Position numbers and translations under genes: made by a program | In this document: positions 10,046-22,689 of the stretch, in pieces | Position numbering within the stretch: the first letter of the stretch is position 1 | Layout: the number at the start of each line of letters is the position of its first letter | Assembly: GCF_018139145.2 (NCBI RefSeq) | Contig: NW_026114268.1 | Coordinates: 558,001-622,000, forward strand | Reading direction: 5' to 3' | Source: Gymnogyps californianus | Taxonomy: Eukaryota; Chordata; Aves; Accipitriformes; Cathartidae | Length of the DNA: 64,000 bases | Notes under the pieces: generated by a model | What the model saw: only the letters and a program-made list of their open reading frames with translations | What the model was told of the DNA's origin: nothing | The model's database searches: none

Positions 10046-12787
10046 TTCTTCATAGCAGAGACGTGCTTGGAGTGTACGGTAGATGGCAATGGAAACGGTG
10101 ATATGGGATGTAGATGTAGATCATGAGATAGATGACGTGAGGTGCCCACAGAGTGAGCAAGGCCTGCTCTCACCAGTGCGGAGATAAGCAGGGCTGGGCT
10201 GTGCAGCCCTGACAGGAGACCAGGAGACATTAGAGTCAGTGCAGATGTAGGAAGTACAGCTGATGGAGAGAAAGAGAGAGAGACTTTGCCCTCCCTATGG
10301 CACATGCCTCAATTTGGTCAGGTGAATACCTCTGTGGGCTGCCCTGAACCTACCGATCATGGACAGGATTCTTTGGACTAAATGTCAGCATCTGCTGTCA
10401 TTCCAGTTGGCTAAAGGAATTCCTCAATGGCCTCCAAGATCATGCCCCCAGACACCACCCTGTCCCTCACAATTGCTCCATTACAGCTTGCAGTCACCTG
10501 CACGTGCCTTGGACCATCTGTGGCACCTCAAATGGCACCGGGTGTTTCCCCCGGAGCGACCCCCTCCTGGCCTCCATCTCCATTAACTAGCATGGCAGCT
10601 TAGACAAAGAGCCCACACCGATTTTGTCCACGCTGAGCTGAGGCGAGAGGAATCCCACCTCCTGTGGGTCTGCGGGGGGCACGGGGGAAGCTGAATCCCC
10701 CTCCAGCTTCAGGGTTACTGATGAGAGCTCAGATGCCTGCACTGACTCAGCTGAATCCCTGCCCCACACAGGTGAAAATGATCCCCTGCCTGTCACTGCC
10801 GCCCTGTCCTGCCTGACAATGGGACAGGAACAGAAGTTTCCCGAGGGGAACGCTGAAACCTCCCACAGACCCGCACGCTCTGGCAGAGCCATTCCCACTG
10901 CAGGAATCGGTCCGTTCAGTGTTCAGAGAGGGACTTGTCAGTGATTACTTCAGAGTGCTTCAAATCGTTTTCCCCATGCAGGACCCTGCTGCCTTTCAGG
11001 AGCTGTCAGCTCTGGAGACCCAGGGACATCTCCAGGGAGTGGGGGGGTGCAGAGAAAGTGCTGCCTTGGGCTGGTCCTCTGCTGCTGAGCTGGGCCGGGC
11101 TCCTGGGACAGTGGGAACTCTTGGCAAGCGGGCAGCGCTGCAGAGAGACAGCTCTGCCCAGGAGCAGCTCCTCTGCAGAGCACAGCAGGGCAGAGAGCAC
11201 TGCCTGCAGGCACCGAGGGGAGACGAGCAAGGCAGAGAGAGGTTAAAGACAGCCAAGAGTGGGAAACTGCGTAGACTTCACTGGAGGAGCAATCTTCGCA
11301 GCCCTTAACACAGTAAGTCTTGGGCTGCAGGGCCCATCCTGGAGGGATGTCCTAGAACTGGCACATCCCATGGCTGGCATGGAGGAGAAGGATGTGCTGC
11401 AGATCAGGGCTTTCCTGCTGCACCATCAGAGGGACAGAACATAACGGCTGCCTTCTCCCAGGGACGGCTGCAGGATTGTGAAGCCATTTTGCAGCCAGGG
11501 GTGCCCAGGGCTGTCCTTCAGAGGAGGGTCCCTGCACCCCAGGGGGCTGTGTGCCGGGGCAGGGACTCTGCTGTCTGCCAGGGTCAGCTCCCAGCCTGCC
11601 CAGAGAGCTCCCCACAGTGCTGTGGGGAGAAGCTGTGGGTGGAAGGAGCAACCATTGGCAAGGCAGGTCAGAATCCTCCTGCTGTCAACACGGTGCTGTG
11701 CGAGTCAGGGCTGCTCACAGCTCCAGATCACCCCCAGGACATTTGCAGAGGGTCCTTTTGAGGAACAGCATCGAGGCAGCATTTACCTGAAAGGGAAGGA
11801 GTCTGTGCTTTGAGTTTTCTCCTCGTGGTTGGCTGGGTGGGCAGTGGGAGATGGGAATTTCTTCCTCCTTTGTGGAGAAGGCACGGAGACCCCAGTTCTC
11901 GTTAGTACTTGTCTGAGCTGCTCCTTAGCTGCTGCAGACACAGAGATGCCCCTGGGCAGTGCCCGGCTGCCAGGAGGGGTCTGCAGGGCAGAGCTGAGCA
12001 CACAGCGGGTGGGATGGGGTCTGTGAGCGATTGCATGGAAGAGACATGGGGACAGAGCAACAGCTCCCAGCAGGGACAGCTCCCGGCAGCAGAGACAGAG
12101 ACTTGGGCAGGGAGTGAGCAGGAGCTGCTCCCAGAAACACCATGGGAGGGGCGAGTCAGGCACCTTCCTGCCATCCCCTGCACTGCAGACGCTTTCTCTG
12201 GAGCAAACCCCCTGGTCTCCTCTCCCACCCAGCAGACCCTATTCCCCCAAGCCCATGGGATCCAGGCCATGAGTCACATCCTCAGCAGCTGGACCTCCAG
12301 TCTAGGAGAAGTGCATGTGTCCTACAATTGATACATAACAAACCAGACCAAAGCGACTGCCCTACAGTGTCACTGTCTGTGAGGTGGAGAGCACAGCAGG
12401 GTAAGGAGAAGGCTTCACAGCATGCCCTTCTGCCTTTCTCTTCCTGCTTCATTTTTTTTGGAGCATCGCAGTTTTCTTCCCTGTTTCCCCACCTTTCCGT
12501 GGTGCTCTTGCTCTCTGGGGTTTGGGTGAGAGTGCGGGTCAGCTTCTGTTCTGACACCAACTCTGAGGGTCCCGCCCTGGCGATGTCTTCATGGGAACTA
12601 GGTGCCCAAGCTGTGAGGCACCATGTCATTCAGTTGGTAGGGTTGAGAAATTACCTGAAACATTCCTCATTCAGCTCCGGGAGGGGGATTGCTATGAGAA
12701 ATGGTGTGGGGTTTTCCTCTAAGAAATCTCCCCTTCTTGTCATTGTGTTTTCCTTCTTGGACAGGTCCCCATGCCCAAAGGGAACAA
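10046..12787 (+). promoter_or_regulatory. OR14 upstream block, copy B
   Basis: The block matches the upstream blocks of copies A and C in the same order: 10390-10530 with 1-140 and 24730-24900, 11054-11260 with 380-590, and 11490-11650 with 840-1020. A pyrimidine tract and CAG end at 12764, a likely splice acceptor 23 bases before the ATG at 12788. I see no separate gene in it. Confidence 0.55.
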
Positions 12788-13710
12788 ATGTCCAACAGCA
12801 GCTCCGTCACCCAGTTCCTCCTCCTGGCATTCACAGACACGCGGGAGCTGCAGCTCTTGTACTTCTGGCTCTTCCTGGGCATCTACCTGGGTGCTCTTCT
12901 GGGCAACGGCCTCATCATCACCGCTGTAGCCTGCGACCACCGCCTCCACACCCCCATGAACTTCTTCCTCCTCAACCTCTCCCTCCTCGACCTGGGCTCC
13001 ATTTCTACTACTGTCCCCAAAGCCATGGCCAGCTCCCTCTGGGACACCAGAGCCATCTCCTATGCAGGATGTGCTGCCCAAGTCTTTCTGTTTGTCTTTT
13101 TCATTTCAGCAGAGTTTTATTTGCTCACCGTCATGGCCTATGACCGCTATGTTGCCATCTGCAAACCCCTGCACTACAGGACCCTCCTGGGCAGCAGAGC
13201 TTGTGTCTACATGGCAGCAGCTGCCTGGGGTAGTGGGTGTCTCTATGCTCTGCTGCACACAGCCAATACATTTTCACTACCACTCTGCCAAGGCAATGCC
13301 ATGGACCAGTTCTTCTGTGAAATCGCCCAGATCCTCAAACTCTCCTGCTCAGATGCCTACCTCAGGGAAGCCCGGCTTCTTGTGGTTAGTGCTTTTGTAT
13401 TTTGGTGGTGTTTTGTTTTCATTGTGCTGTCCTATGTGCAGATCTTCAGGGCCGTGCTGAGGATCCCCTCTGAGCAGGGACGGCACAAAGCCTTTTCCAC
13501 GTGCCTCCCTCACCTGGCCGTGGTCTCCCTGTTTATCAGCACTGGCATGTTTGCCAACCTGAAGTCCCCTCCATCTCCTCCCCATCCCTGGACCTGGTGG
13601 TGGCTGTTTTGTATTCGGTGGTGCCTCCGGCAGTGAACCCCCTCATCTACAGCATGAGGAACCGGGAGCTCAAGGATCCGGTGTGGAAACTGATGACTGG
13701 ATGTTTTTAA
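12788..13710 (+). pseudogene. Olfactory receptor family 14-like, copy B (frameshifted)
   Basis: This is an intronless odorant receptor with MSNSSS at the N-terminus (N-glycosylation sites), GNGLI, a TPMNFFLLN helix 2 where the other copies have TPMYFFLLN, MAYDRYVAICKPLHY, SCSDAYLREA, KAFSTCLPHL and PAVNPLIYSMRN. One base is missing at about 13565 (AAGTCCCCTCC where copy A has AAGCCCCCCTCC), shifting the frame between helices 6 and 7. With it the protein would be 307 residues and end in LMTGCF, a shorter tail than the other copies. I chose the ATG at 12788 because upstream in-frame codons lie before the predicted splice acceptor. This is the most diverged of the four copies. The lesion is again in a C run, so a consensus error cannot be excluded. 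Confidence 0.88.
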
Positions 13711-13716
13711 AGCAGC

Positions 13717-13722
13717 AATAAA
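13717..13722 (+). promoter_or_regulatory. Poly(A) signal of receptor copy B
   Basis: An AATAAA begins seven bases after the stop codon. At the same place copies A and D read AATAAG, so only copy B keeps the canonical hexamer here. Confidence 0.5.
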
Positions 13723-14726
13723 CTGCTTGTCTTCTTTTGCATATCACTTACAATGTAACTCACTGTGGGACCAGCCTGTCTTTGGTAGTTGGTTTGTTTT
13801 GTTTTGTTTGGTTTTTAGCTTTTCGAAGTTGCAATAATATTGTTCACAAAGAAATGTCAGTATTCATACCATTCCTAATTCAGTATCTGCCTGTCTTGTG
13901 TGACCCAGAGACTGCGTGACGAGCCGTGCTCTCTGTGTTTTAAAACTAAATGCAGGATCCTACAGTGACTTGTTTGTCCGAGGTCCTTTCTCCGAGACCT
14001 TCTCTGGAACTGCAAGGGCAGTGCCTGTGGGCAGAGGTGGAGGGGAAAAGAGTGCCAGCACAGCAACGCTGCCAGGGAGCACCAGCACTTGGTCTTTCCC
14101 GAGCTGCTCTCTTTCCACCCCCACACTCTTCTTCTGAGCCTTTGTGTTGGCGTACGGCATGAGAGCACTGGCAGCTTGGTCATAGTCCTGCTGTGCGGCA
14201 GTCAGTGCCAGCAGGCAGGGACAAGCAACGGGCACTTCTGTGACAGAGCTGACGTTCGTAACAGCATTTCCATCATGAAAGGGGTTCTCCTAAGGGCAGT
14301 GCCTGGAGGCTTGGGTCTGCTTCTAACGGTTCTCTCAAGAAGATGCCCAGGAAAATGCAGCGGAGAGAAAACACCAGTGAAGACCTAAAGGGTGTGAGTG
14401 TGCATGGTGGGGGCACGTGGCAGTGTCCTCGCACAGCCAGGCTTCCTGGGAGAGACATGAAGGACCGGCAGAGCAGGGTCTGGTCTGTGCCCATGTTCGC
14501 TGGGCACCCGGGGGAAGCTGCCCCACAGCAATCGTCACCAAACAGACAATAACAACCACCATTTCCAGCACTGGCCTCTCACCTCAGCTTGGGGAGGTTG
14601 GTTGTCCCTCCGCGGAGGGACACCAAACGATGAGGTCAGAAGTCCATGTTTGCATTGTGCCTATGAGACATAAGCATGCACAGCAACCCGAGTGAGAACA
14701 AATGCCATCAGCTCTTCCTAGGAGAG
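13723..14726. other. No recognised gene
   Basis: The stretch holds the 3' flank of receptor copy B, including a T-rich run near 13795-13818, and unassigned sequence up to the LTR. No frame shows family features. Confidence 0.5.
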
Positions 14727-15610
14727 TGTGGTGGGCTGACCTTGGCTGGATGCCAGGTGCCCACCAAGCCACTCTATCACTCCCCCTCCTCAGCTGGACA
14801 GGGCGATAAAAATACGACAAGAGGTTTGTGGGTTGAGATAAGGACAGGGAGATCACTCAGCAATTACCGTCACAGGCAAAACAGACTCGACTTGGGGAAA
14901 TTCATTTCATTTATTATCAGTCAAGTCAGAGTAGGATAATGAGAAATAAGAACAAGTCTAAAAAACACCTTCCCCCCACCCTTCCCTTCTCCCCTGGCTC
15001 AACTTCACTCCCCATTTCTCTACCTCCTCCCCCTGAGTGGTGCAGGGGAACAGGGAATCGGAGTTGCGGACAGATCATCACACATTGTCTCTGCTGCTCC
15101 TTCCTCCTCACACTCTTCCCCTGCTCCAGCATGGGGTCCCTCCCACGGGAGGCAGTCCTCCATGAACTTCTGCAATGTGGGTCCTTCCCACGGGCTGCAG
15201 TTCTTCACAAACTGCTCCACTGTGGACCTCCACGGGCTGCAGGGGGACAGCCTGCCTGACCATGGTCTTCACCATGGGCTGCAGGAGAATCTCTGCTCCA
15301 GCACCTGCAGCACCTCCTCCCCCTCCTTCTTCACTGACCTTGGTGTCTGCAGAGTTGTTCCTCTCACATCTTCTCCCTCCTGTCTTCCAACTGCTGTTGC
15401 ACAGCAGTATTTTCCCCTTCTTAAATATGTTATCACGGAGGCGCTACCACCGTCGCTGATGGGCTCAGCCTTGGCCAGCAGCGGGTCTGTCTTGGACGTG
15501 GCTGACATCATTGGCTCTATCGGACATAAGGGAAGCTTCTGGCAGGTTCTCACAGAAGCCACCCCTGTAGCCCTCCCGCTTCCAAAACCTTGCCATGCAA
15601 ACCCAATGCA
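14727..15610 (-). mobile_element. Avian ERVL-type solo LTR
   Basis: The ends are TGTGGTGGGCTGACC at 14727 and ACCCAATGCA at 15610, the inverted complement of a TG...CA LTR. Internal landmarks are CCACCAAGCC, GAAATTCATTTCATTTATTA, the repeated CCCACGGG / CTGCAGTTCTTCACAAACTG modules (15130-15250), CACTGACCTTGGTGTCTGC and TTAAATATGTTATCAC. This is a very common avian LTR, here in minus orientation. No clear target duplication is visible, and flanking CR1 sequence to the right (from 15611) suggests it inserted into a CR1. Confidence 0.85.
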
Positions 15611-16139
15611 AAGGGAGACCAGAAGCCCCCTGAGCTGTATGACTAGGAGCACTGCCAGGACATTGAGGGAAGGGATTCTCCAGGTTACTGCATCCCAATT
15701 TCAGATCCCAATACAGGAAAGATATTGGCAAAGATATTGCAGGCTTAGCAAAGGGCCCCCAAGAAGGTCAGCGCTTTGCCTGTGAGGAGAGGTTGAGGGA
15801 GCTGGGCTGGTCCTGCCTGGAGATGGGAAGTTCTTGGGGGGAACATGCAGAAGCATTACACTGTTCCCAGGACGTCTGAGTCAGGCTCATGTCCATGGTA
15901 CAAGACACAAGGACAAGAGGCAATGGGCTGAAACAAGAGAGACAGGCCACATCTAGGGAGAATGTTTTCCAACATGAAGATAGTCAAATGCTGGGAGCTG
16001 TTTCCCAGGGAGTGAGCACCGGCTCTATCCCAGAAAGTGGCCAAGACGTGTTTGGATAAAGCCCTGAGTAATCTGGTCTGACCCTTCTTGGAGCAGGAGG
16101 TTGGTCAAGACACCTCCCAAGGTGCCTTGCAGCCTGAAT
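15611..16139 (+). mobile_element. CR1 LINE 3' portion
   Basis: The segment matches 29970-30540 block by block: AAGGGAGACCAGAAGC, GAGGGAAGGGATTCTC, the GAGGAGAGGTTGAGGGAGCTGGG block (a CR1 ORF2 C-terminal signature), ACAAGAGGCAATGGGCTGAAAC and a degraded 3' end near 16130. It is open in no frame. Confidence 0.75.
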
Positions 16140-17420
16140 GATGCTGACCTTCCTTCCCCTTCATGTTTTCAAATTAGGGAAAGCTCTAAGGTGCTCTCTG
16201 ACCACAGAAGTCATTCACATCAGGTGCAGGGCTGCTTCACAGGTGCCCCCAAACAGCCCTGACCACATCCTTTGCTTCACTTTTCAGTTCCATTTTCCCT
16301 CTCCCCCCAATACCACAAGTTCCTCTCTTTCGCTATCCTAACACCCTCCAAAAAGAACAGCCTGCCCTGTTACTCCTTTCCCCAGTGGCCATGCATTTCT
16401 TCTTTCGTACAATCTTTTGGTATTTCTGAGATGGTTACTGTGGTATTTTCCACCTTGGGTAGCAACTCTGTTAAGCACATCATTCCCATTACCTGGAGCG
16501 TCCTGCAAGTCCCCATGTTCTTCTCTTGTTTGAGACACTGGCCCACAAAGCTTAAACACTGCCACGTTGGATTTTCAGTCCAGTGGGGCCTTGACACACT
16601 TGTGGATTTGGCCAGCAGAAACCTCCACAAGTTTGACAAGGCCGAGGGGGCAAGGTCTGCGCTGGGGGCAGAATAACCTCGTGCACCAGGACAGGCTGGG
16701 ACCTGAGTGGCTGAGGAGTGCCCTGGGGAGAAGGGCGTGGGAGTTAGGATGGATGCCACATGAGCCAGTGGCTTTGCCGTTTGGAAAGGAGGATGCAGAA
16801 ACTGGAGAAGGGCAGAGGAAGTCGGTCATGAGGGGGTCAGGGGCCTGAAGCACCTGAGCTGGGTGGAGAAGTGGAGGCAAGTGGGCCTCTTCAGTCTGCG
16901 GAAGGGGAGGCACAGGGCAGTCCAAAAGCAGGTGACACCTTCCTGGAGCGATGATGATGGAGTCACACTCTTCTGCAGTGGCAGATGGCATGGCAGAGGC
17001 AACAGCCACAAGGTGCCTCCGGGGAGCTTCCCACTGGGCCTGAGGAAAAACTGAGTAGGTGGGTGGTGCTGCAGGGCAGCAGGACACCCAGGGACTCTCT
17101 GTAATCTCCCTCTGTGGAAGTTTTCAGCGTTCAGCTTCACAAACTCACAGCCAGCCTGACCCTGGACTTGGGGATACCCTCCCCTTTGGTGGCAGGCTGG
17201 ACCAGAGACCCCCAGCATTCCCTTTCCCAGCAAGCCTTCCATGAACCTGTGCCTTGCAGTGTGCCCCAGGAGAAGGGATTCAGCTGGAAGCGAGGGACTC
17301 TACAGCGGAGGTTCATGGGACAGTTCAGGGTGGCATTGCCCTGTGCTCAGGAGGTCTCTAGCCCTACCTTTGGTTCCAAGCAGGGCCAGCTCAGAGATCT
17401 GAGCAGGTGGCTCAATAAAA
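16140..17420 (+). mobile_element. Diverged CR1 LINE copy
   Basis: It is the inverted, diverged counterpart of 7540-8840. It includes a KFDKA-like codon stretch near 16630, GGCACAGGGCAG, a GAGGAAAAACT block at 17041 and GGGATTCAGCTGG at 17276, which fit an old CR1 3' half. No coding capacity remains. Confidence 0.55.
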
Positions 17421-20400
17421 GTCAGCGTTCCTGTATGCAGTCTGCACACAACAGCCCGGCATCGAAGCCACCGTTACGGAAATGGAGACGAGGCCTTTGA
17501 CCGGCTCCTTGAACCCAGGAATCGCTATGCCATGCCTCCTGAGGTTCCTGGGAAGACCTAAGCTTTTGGTGCAGAGAAGTGTGATTCCTCTTGACGCGTC
17601 CTGGCCAATCTCCTGGCCCATGTGATGCTTTAGGCTGTGAAGAGAATCAAAACCAACTTTAGGACTAGGTGAGCTTCATTTTACATGCTGAAATGCAGGG
17701 CAGATGAAGGGAGCTCTGAGCTTCCAGGATCCCTGCCGCACAGTTAGGACTTCAAAGAATGGAAATGCGGGTAACGGTGCTGTGTCAGTGTACACCACAT
17801 CCACATTTTGCCTGCCTTTGTGTCTTTTTACGGATCTGGGATCTGTCCCTTGGCCCTCTTTGGCTAAAACTGAAACAACCCCTCTATTCCACCTCCCTGT
17901 CCTGACGAAAATTGTGAGAAACAGACGCAGCAGAGACGAATTAAGGGCATTTCTGTCGAAGAGGTGAAATCTTTCAATGGTAACGAAGAGTTAGCAGTGA
18001 GAGAAAAAGCACTGTGCTAAGAATTGCATGCCAGAGGCTAAGCACTGAGAACTTAGAGCTATTTTGTCAACTAAGAAGAACTGTTGGGAAGGAAATGAAA
18101 GAGCCTTAGTTCACCATCACGAAGAAGAAGGAGTTCCCTTACACCACTGTCTTGTGACTGCTGTTAGTGATGGTAGCACTAATTCCAAAACATCCTTGAG
18201 AGCTTCTTTATTCTTCCTCAGCTCCAAAGCTCAGCTTGCTCAGACCTTGAAAGGACGACCTCAAATCTCGGTGACCCAAAACTCTCCAGCCTTCTCTCAG
18301 CCATGCTCTTTTACCCCAGGACACTTCTCCCCATCACTTCAGCACGCTGCCTGGTCTCTATTTTTTTAGCTGGGCGAAGTCAGGCTACTCCCTTGCAAAG
18401 CCTTCCCTTCAAAAGTCTTCTCTACTTGCTAATCCCCCTCGTATCACCTCATGCTTTGCACAGCTCCATCCTCGCTCTGCAGAGCTCCACTGGATGGGCA
18501 GTTTCCCTGTTTCTTTCACACCATTTCACCTTCACAATCTTTTTGGATTGTGTGCATACCAAACACACTCTGAAGCAACAACATTTATCCCCTACAGCTT
18601 CACCCATTTCCAATTGCAGGCTGAGATATTTCCCCTCTGGGAGCAGGCATTGTGCAAAGATGCTCCAGATTTGGAGACCCGCTTCAATGCTGCACCTTCA
18701 TTTGGGTTAAAAAAAACCAAAAACAAAACAACAAAAACAGAAAAAGCTGGGCTAGTTTTTCAAAAAGACAGTTTCAAGGTGGCAAAACAGATTGAATCCA
18801 TAAATGCTGAGAGCCAATTTACAAAGTGAGAGGGAAAAATAGGTGAAGCTGTGTGATCTGGACTCACGAATTCTCTGTGAGAAAAGGGAAAGTCCCACAG
18901 CCTATGGGATGTTTTATTAGTTGGTCCTAGGGGAAGTTTCGGGTTTTGGGCCTCTTGGCTCGAGCCTGCTGCACTCACATTTCCAGCAAAGAGAAAAGTT
19001 CCAGTTGAGACATCAAACTTTTGCCCATCCTGCCTGGAGATCCGGGACAGTTGTGTCACACAACAGCCAGGGTCAGAGGGAAGATGGAGGCAGTGTGACT
19101 TGAAAGGGTTTGGGCTCCAATGGAAGCTCCAATCCTGAGCAGGCAGGACAACAGCGGCTGCCGTTCGACATAAGTTACCTGACACGGCTGTGAGTTCAGA
19201 CCTCGTTGGCAGAGTTTCTCACACAGCTCGCTGAGGAGGGCAGGGTGTCAGGGAGAGGGAGCACGCTTCAGTTCCCAGGTCCCAGGAAAGTGCCCAAACC
19301 ATCCTTCCCTTCGCTCTGGCATCCCGCTTCCTGAGATGCAAAGCTGGTGGGGCTACTGTCAATAATCTTTCCATAATCCTTCAGGAGTTTGTGTGATTTT
19401 CCAAGGCATATCAGTATCTACCAAAAAAAAGCATTTCTCTGCTTACATATAAACATCTGCAACGTAGCAATCTACATCTGTGGCAGCCGCTCTGGGCAAT
19501 GGCAAGTGAACCAGTATTTGCCATAGAAGGCATGATAGCCCATCCCCAAGGACACATCCAAAGCAGTTCAGATGAAGGGTGGTCTTGCGAAAGTCGCCCT
19601 TTGTGTCCCCGGGTGGCATGGACACTGCTGGTTTCCCTCTCCAGAGAGTGGCAGAGGCTGGATCCCCTTCTCAGGACAGACTCCTTGCCAGGAAGCCACA
19701 GCCATGGGGGTAGCTCGCCTGGTTCTGACTGGCACTTCACTCGGCATCCGTTTTTCTATATTTGGTGCTTTTCTGTGACTGCTCTTTCTGCACAGACAAT
19801 CAGAAAAAGACAACCGTTCCCTGAGAGATGGTCAAAAAGGCCCTGTTATGGCCAGGAAAGCTCACCATGAGCTCTGGAGCGAGTGAGGAAGTTTGTAATC
19901 ACCACCAGGAAGATCCAGGAAGCTGAAGGCCTCTTCTGAAGAGTGAGTGGCCCCGAGCAGCAGTGACTGGCTGTGTGTAGGTGTGGGAGAGAGGGTTGGG
20001 GATGTCAGTGAGAAAGAAGGGGATGGCTGATGGCTTTAACAAAAGCTTACAACCATGTCTGAGCCCAGAAATGGAAAGCAGTTGATGTCTGTGGGTGGGG
20101 AAGAGGAGGAGGATTGTCCTGGGAAGATGGCAGGAAGGCCCTTCCTGTGCGAATCAGCGATGACATTTCCATGCTGTGTGCATGGCTCAGCCTAGGAGAT
20201 GGGGAATGCCCACTGCTGGGGGTGAATGTGCTCAGTCATGCCCCATGAGCTGACCTTGCTCTCTTTTCCTCCTTCGCTGCCCACACTTGGATGGACCTCA
20301 GGGAACATCCATGAGCGTGAAGGATGCACAGACCTCCTGGGCTGAGGTCCCATCGCTGCAGGGGAAGAGGAAGGGGTTATGAGACACACGGGCATGCAGG

Positions 20401-22689
20401 GAGAGAGCAGTGTGTTTGCGGCAGCGTGTGTGTTAAGGACAGGAAGAAGACGTGAAAGAGCGCGGAGTGGGAGGGTGTCATGCTGAAGTGAAATAGGTTT
20501 TTTGATTTGGAGGCAGCAGAGGAAGGAGGATGTGCTGCTCAGTGCTGGGATACGGAGCTAAAGAGAGAATTCAAATGAGTCTACGGACTGGGACATCTTT
20601 GGTGATTGAGGAGCATCAGGCTTTGGAAGAAGCTGCACAGGTTATGAGGAACTCACAGCCATGGGCAAATCCTCAGGAAATGACGGCTTTGTGTTTGAAC
20701 GACTAGTCAGTGAGGAGGGAGAGTCATCAGTAAAGCTTGGGACATCACGGGGTCACAGTGAGGTGGGGAAGCAGGGGTGGTGGTTCAAACCTGCAGAGAA
20801 AGAGGCACAGGCATAGCACAGTGTAGGACAGCCTGTGGTGGGATGGCCCCTTTGTCGAGGCTAGGACCCCCCAACACAACTGAAATCCTCGTCCTTTCGA
20901 CTGTGGCTGCTGTCTCTTCCGCTGAGCTCCCCGAGAGGACACCAGGTCCCTACAGCTCCAGCACGTCCTTGCCTCTCTACCCACCCACTCACTCCATAGA
21001 GCCTCGGAGGAGTCCTACTGCTCAACTCGGCATCGCACACCCCCCACGTCTCACTGCCTCCAAGAGGAGCCCTGAGCATGCCGCGAGGGAAAGGATCCCC
21101 ATTCCCACGGGATGGGGGTCAGGGCTTGAACATCCTGCTTGGTGAAATGCGTCAAGGGCTTTCACAGTCGCCTCCACATTTGATTTTCCACCCATAACCA
21201 GTGCCTCTCGCCTCCTGCTTCACCAGCCCCCAGGGACGGTCCCTTTTCTGGTCATTCCCTCCATGGCCTTTTCAGTGATGGCCCTCAGTGGGGCCCATTA
21301 ACGCCCTCAGAAACTTGGAGCTTTGCTCCTGACTTTTACTTCTCTAGAGGCCAGTTCTGTCTTCTTGCAGTAATCTGCAGTTCAGGCACTTGGCACCAGA
21401 GGGCTCATGAGCATGCAAAACTCACTGACAAGCCAAGATGCTGGGCATAACTTTCCTTCATTCCTCAGTTCTCTGTAGTTAATTTGAGAGGTTCCAGAAG
21501 TGTGGCCAAAGTGAAAAGTTTTCAATACTGAGTATCAATAAGAAAGAATTTCTTCTGTTTCCACTCCTTGCTGTTTTTCTGCTCACGCATTCAGTGATAT
21601 CAGCAATCTCCAATTGATATTGATCCTGAGCGTCTCCTAACGGAGTCCGAATACGTAGGGAAGTCAAGACCCTTTCTATCAGACACTCTGTGGGCAGTCT
21701 TTGTCCCTGCCTCACACCCCACCTTTCTCTCATCAGCCACCTGGGACCTACAGCACCTTTGTTCAAATCGGACCTTTCCCCACTGCACTCTGTAGCTGCA
21801 TGTTTCAGCCCACTGGCACCAGCTCCCACCTGTTTTACCTGGGGAACAAGCTGCACGCAGACACAGAAGGAGGTTCCTTACTTGCCAAAAAACAAAAGGA
21901 AAGGAAGGCGCGTTGCAGTAAAAAATAAAATCCTCTCCTCTGCTATAGATTAAGTCCACCCCACCTCCTCTGAAGTCCACTTTCTACAGTGGAGAGCCTT
22001 AGACCAAGAGAAGACACAGTTTTGTGTCAAGCACAGGTCTTAAGAACCCCCAAAGCCCTCCTTGCCCTGGACTTTGTTTGTCCATATTCGCTCACAGCGA
22101 GTCACACGCTGAAGTCACGAGCTCCCTCGATTCCCAGAGAGAAGCAGAGAGACAAAGGGAACAAAATGCTCTCTTTTTCTTTTCTGATTCTTAGCCTGAT
22201 CTGCACTAACCCCAACATATCTGGGTTACAGGAGCATCTTCAAGGAGGCTCTGCAGCATCTAGACCCACTCCTTTCTCATTCTCCTCCAACGCCGGACAG
22301 CTTGGGTGCAATTGTCCAGGCTTCCCTTTCTACTCAAGGGAGAGAAATGAGTTGTCTCAACTGAGATGCTTCGGCCCACCCTGCCTGTCCAGCAGCTCCT
22401 GCTCCAGAAAGGCTCCCGTCAGCTCTGGGTCACATTTCCCAGTCCCATGTGGGGGCATCAGCTACCCCGGGTATCCTGGAGGCAGTGGCCACCTCTGCGT
22501 GGGCAACTGCATCAACCCCTGAAGGAAGGTATTAGGCAGAAGTTGAAACAAATGCAGAAAAGACCTCGGTGTCATAAGTGTGTAAGTAGTCTTCATTTTC
22601 ACAACTTGGACGCTGGTCTGTAAATCCTCATTATTGTTTCACAGGCCGTGGACATGGACCAGCAAGCTGATGACACTTTCCCTCCCTCT
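17421..22689. other. Long stretch without recognised gene
   Basis: I find no receptor, LTR or clear CR1 signature here. There is an A-rich tract at 18709-18740 and moderate-length open frames (for example 21989-22522, 177 codons) with no recognisable domain, splice structure or repeat partner elsewhere in the window. It may be old, unclassified intergenic sequence. Confidence 0.4.

Noticed and set aside
12142..13143. 333-codon plus-strand frame overlapping receptor copy B
   Set aside because: It runs out of frame through the receptor coding sequence and is a shadow of it.
21989..22522. 177-codon plus-strand frame rich in Ser, Cys and Gly near its end
   Set aside because: It vaguely suggested a keratin-like tail, but it lacks the conserved avian beta-keratin core, a start context and any second copy.
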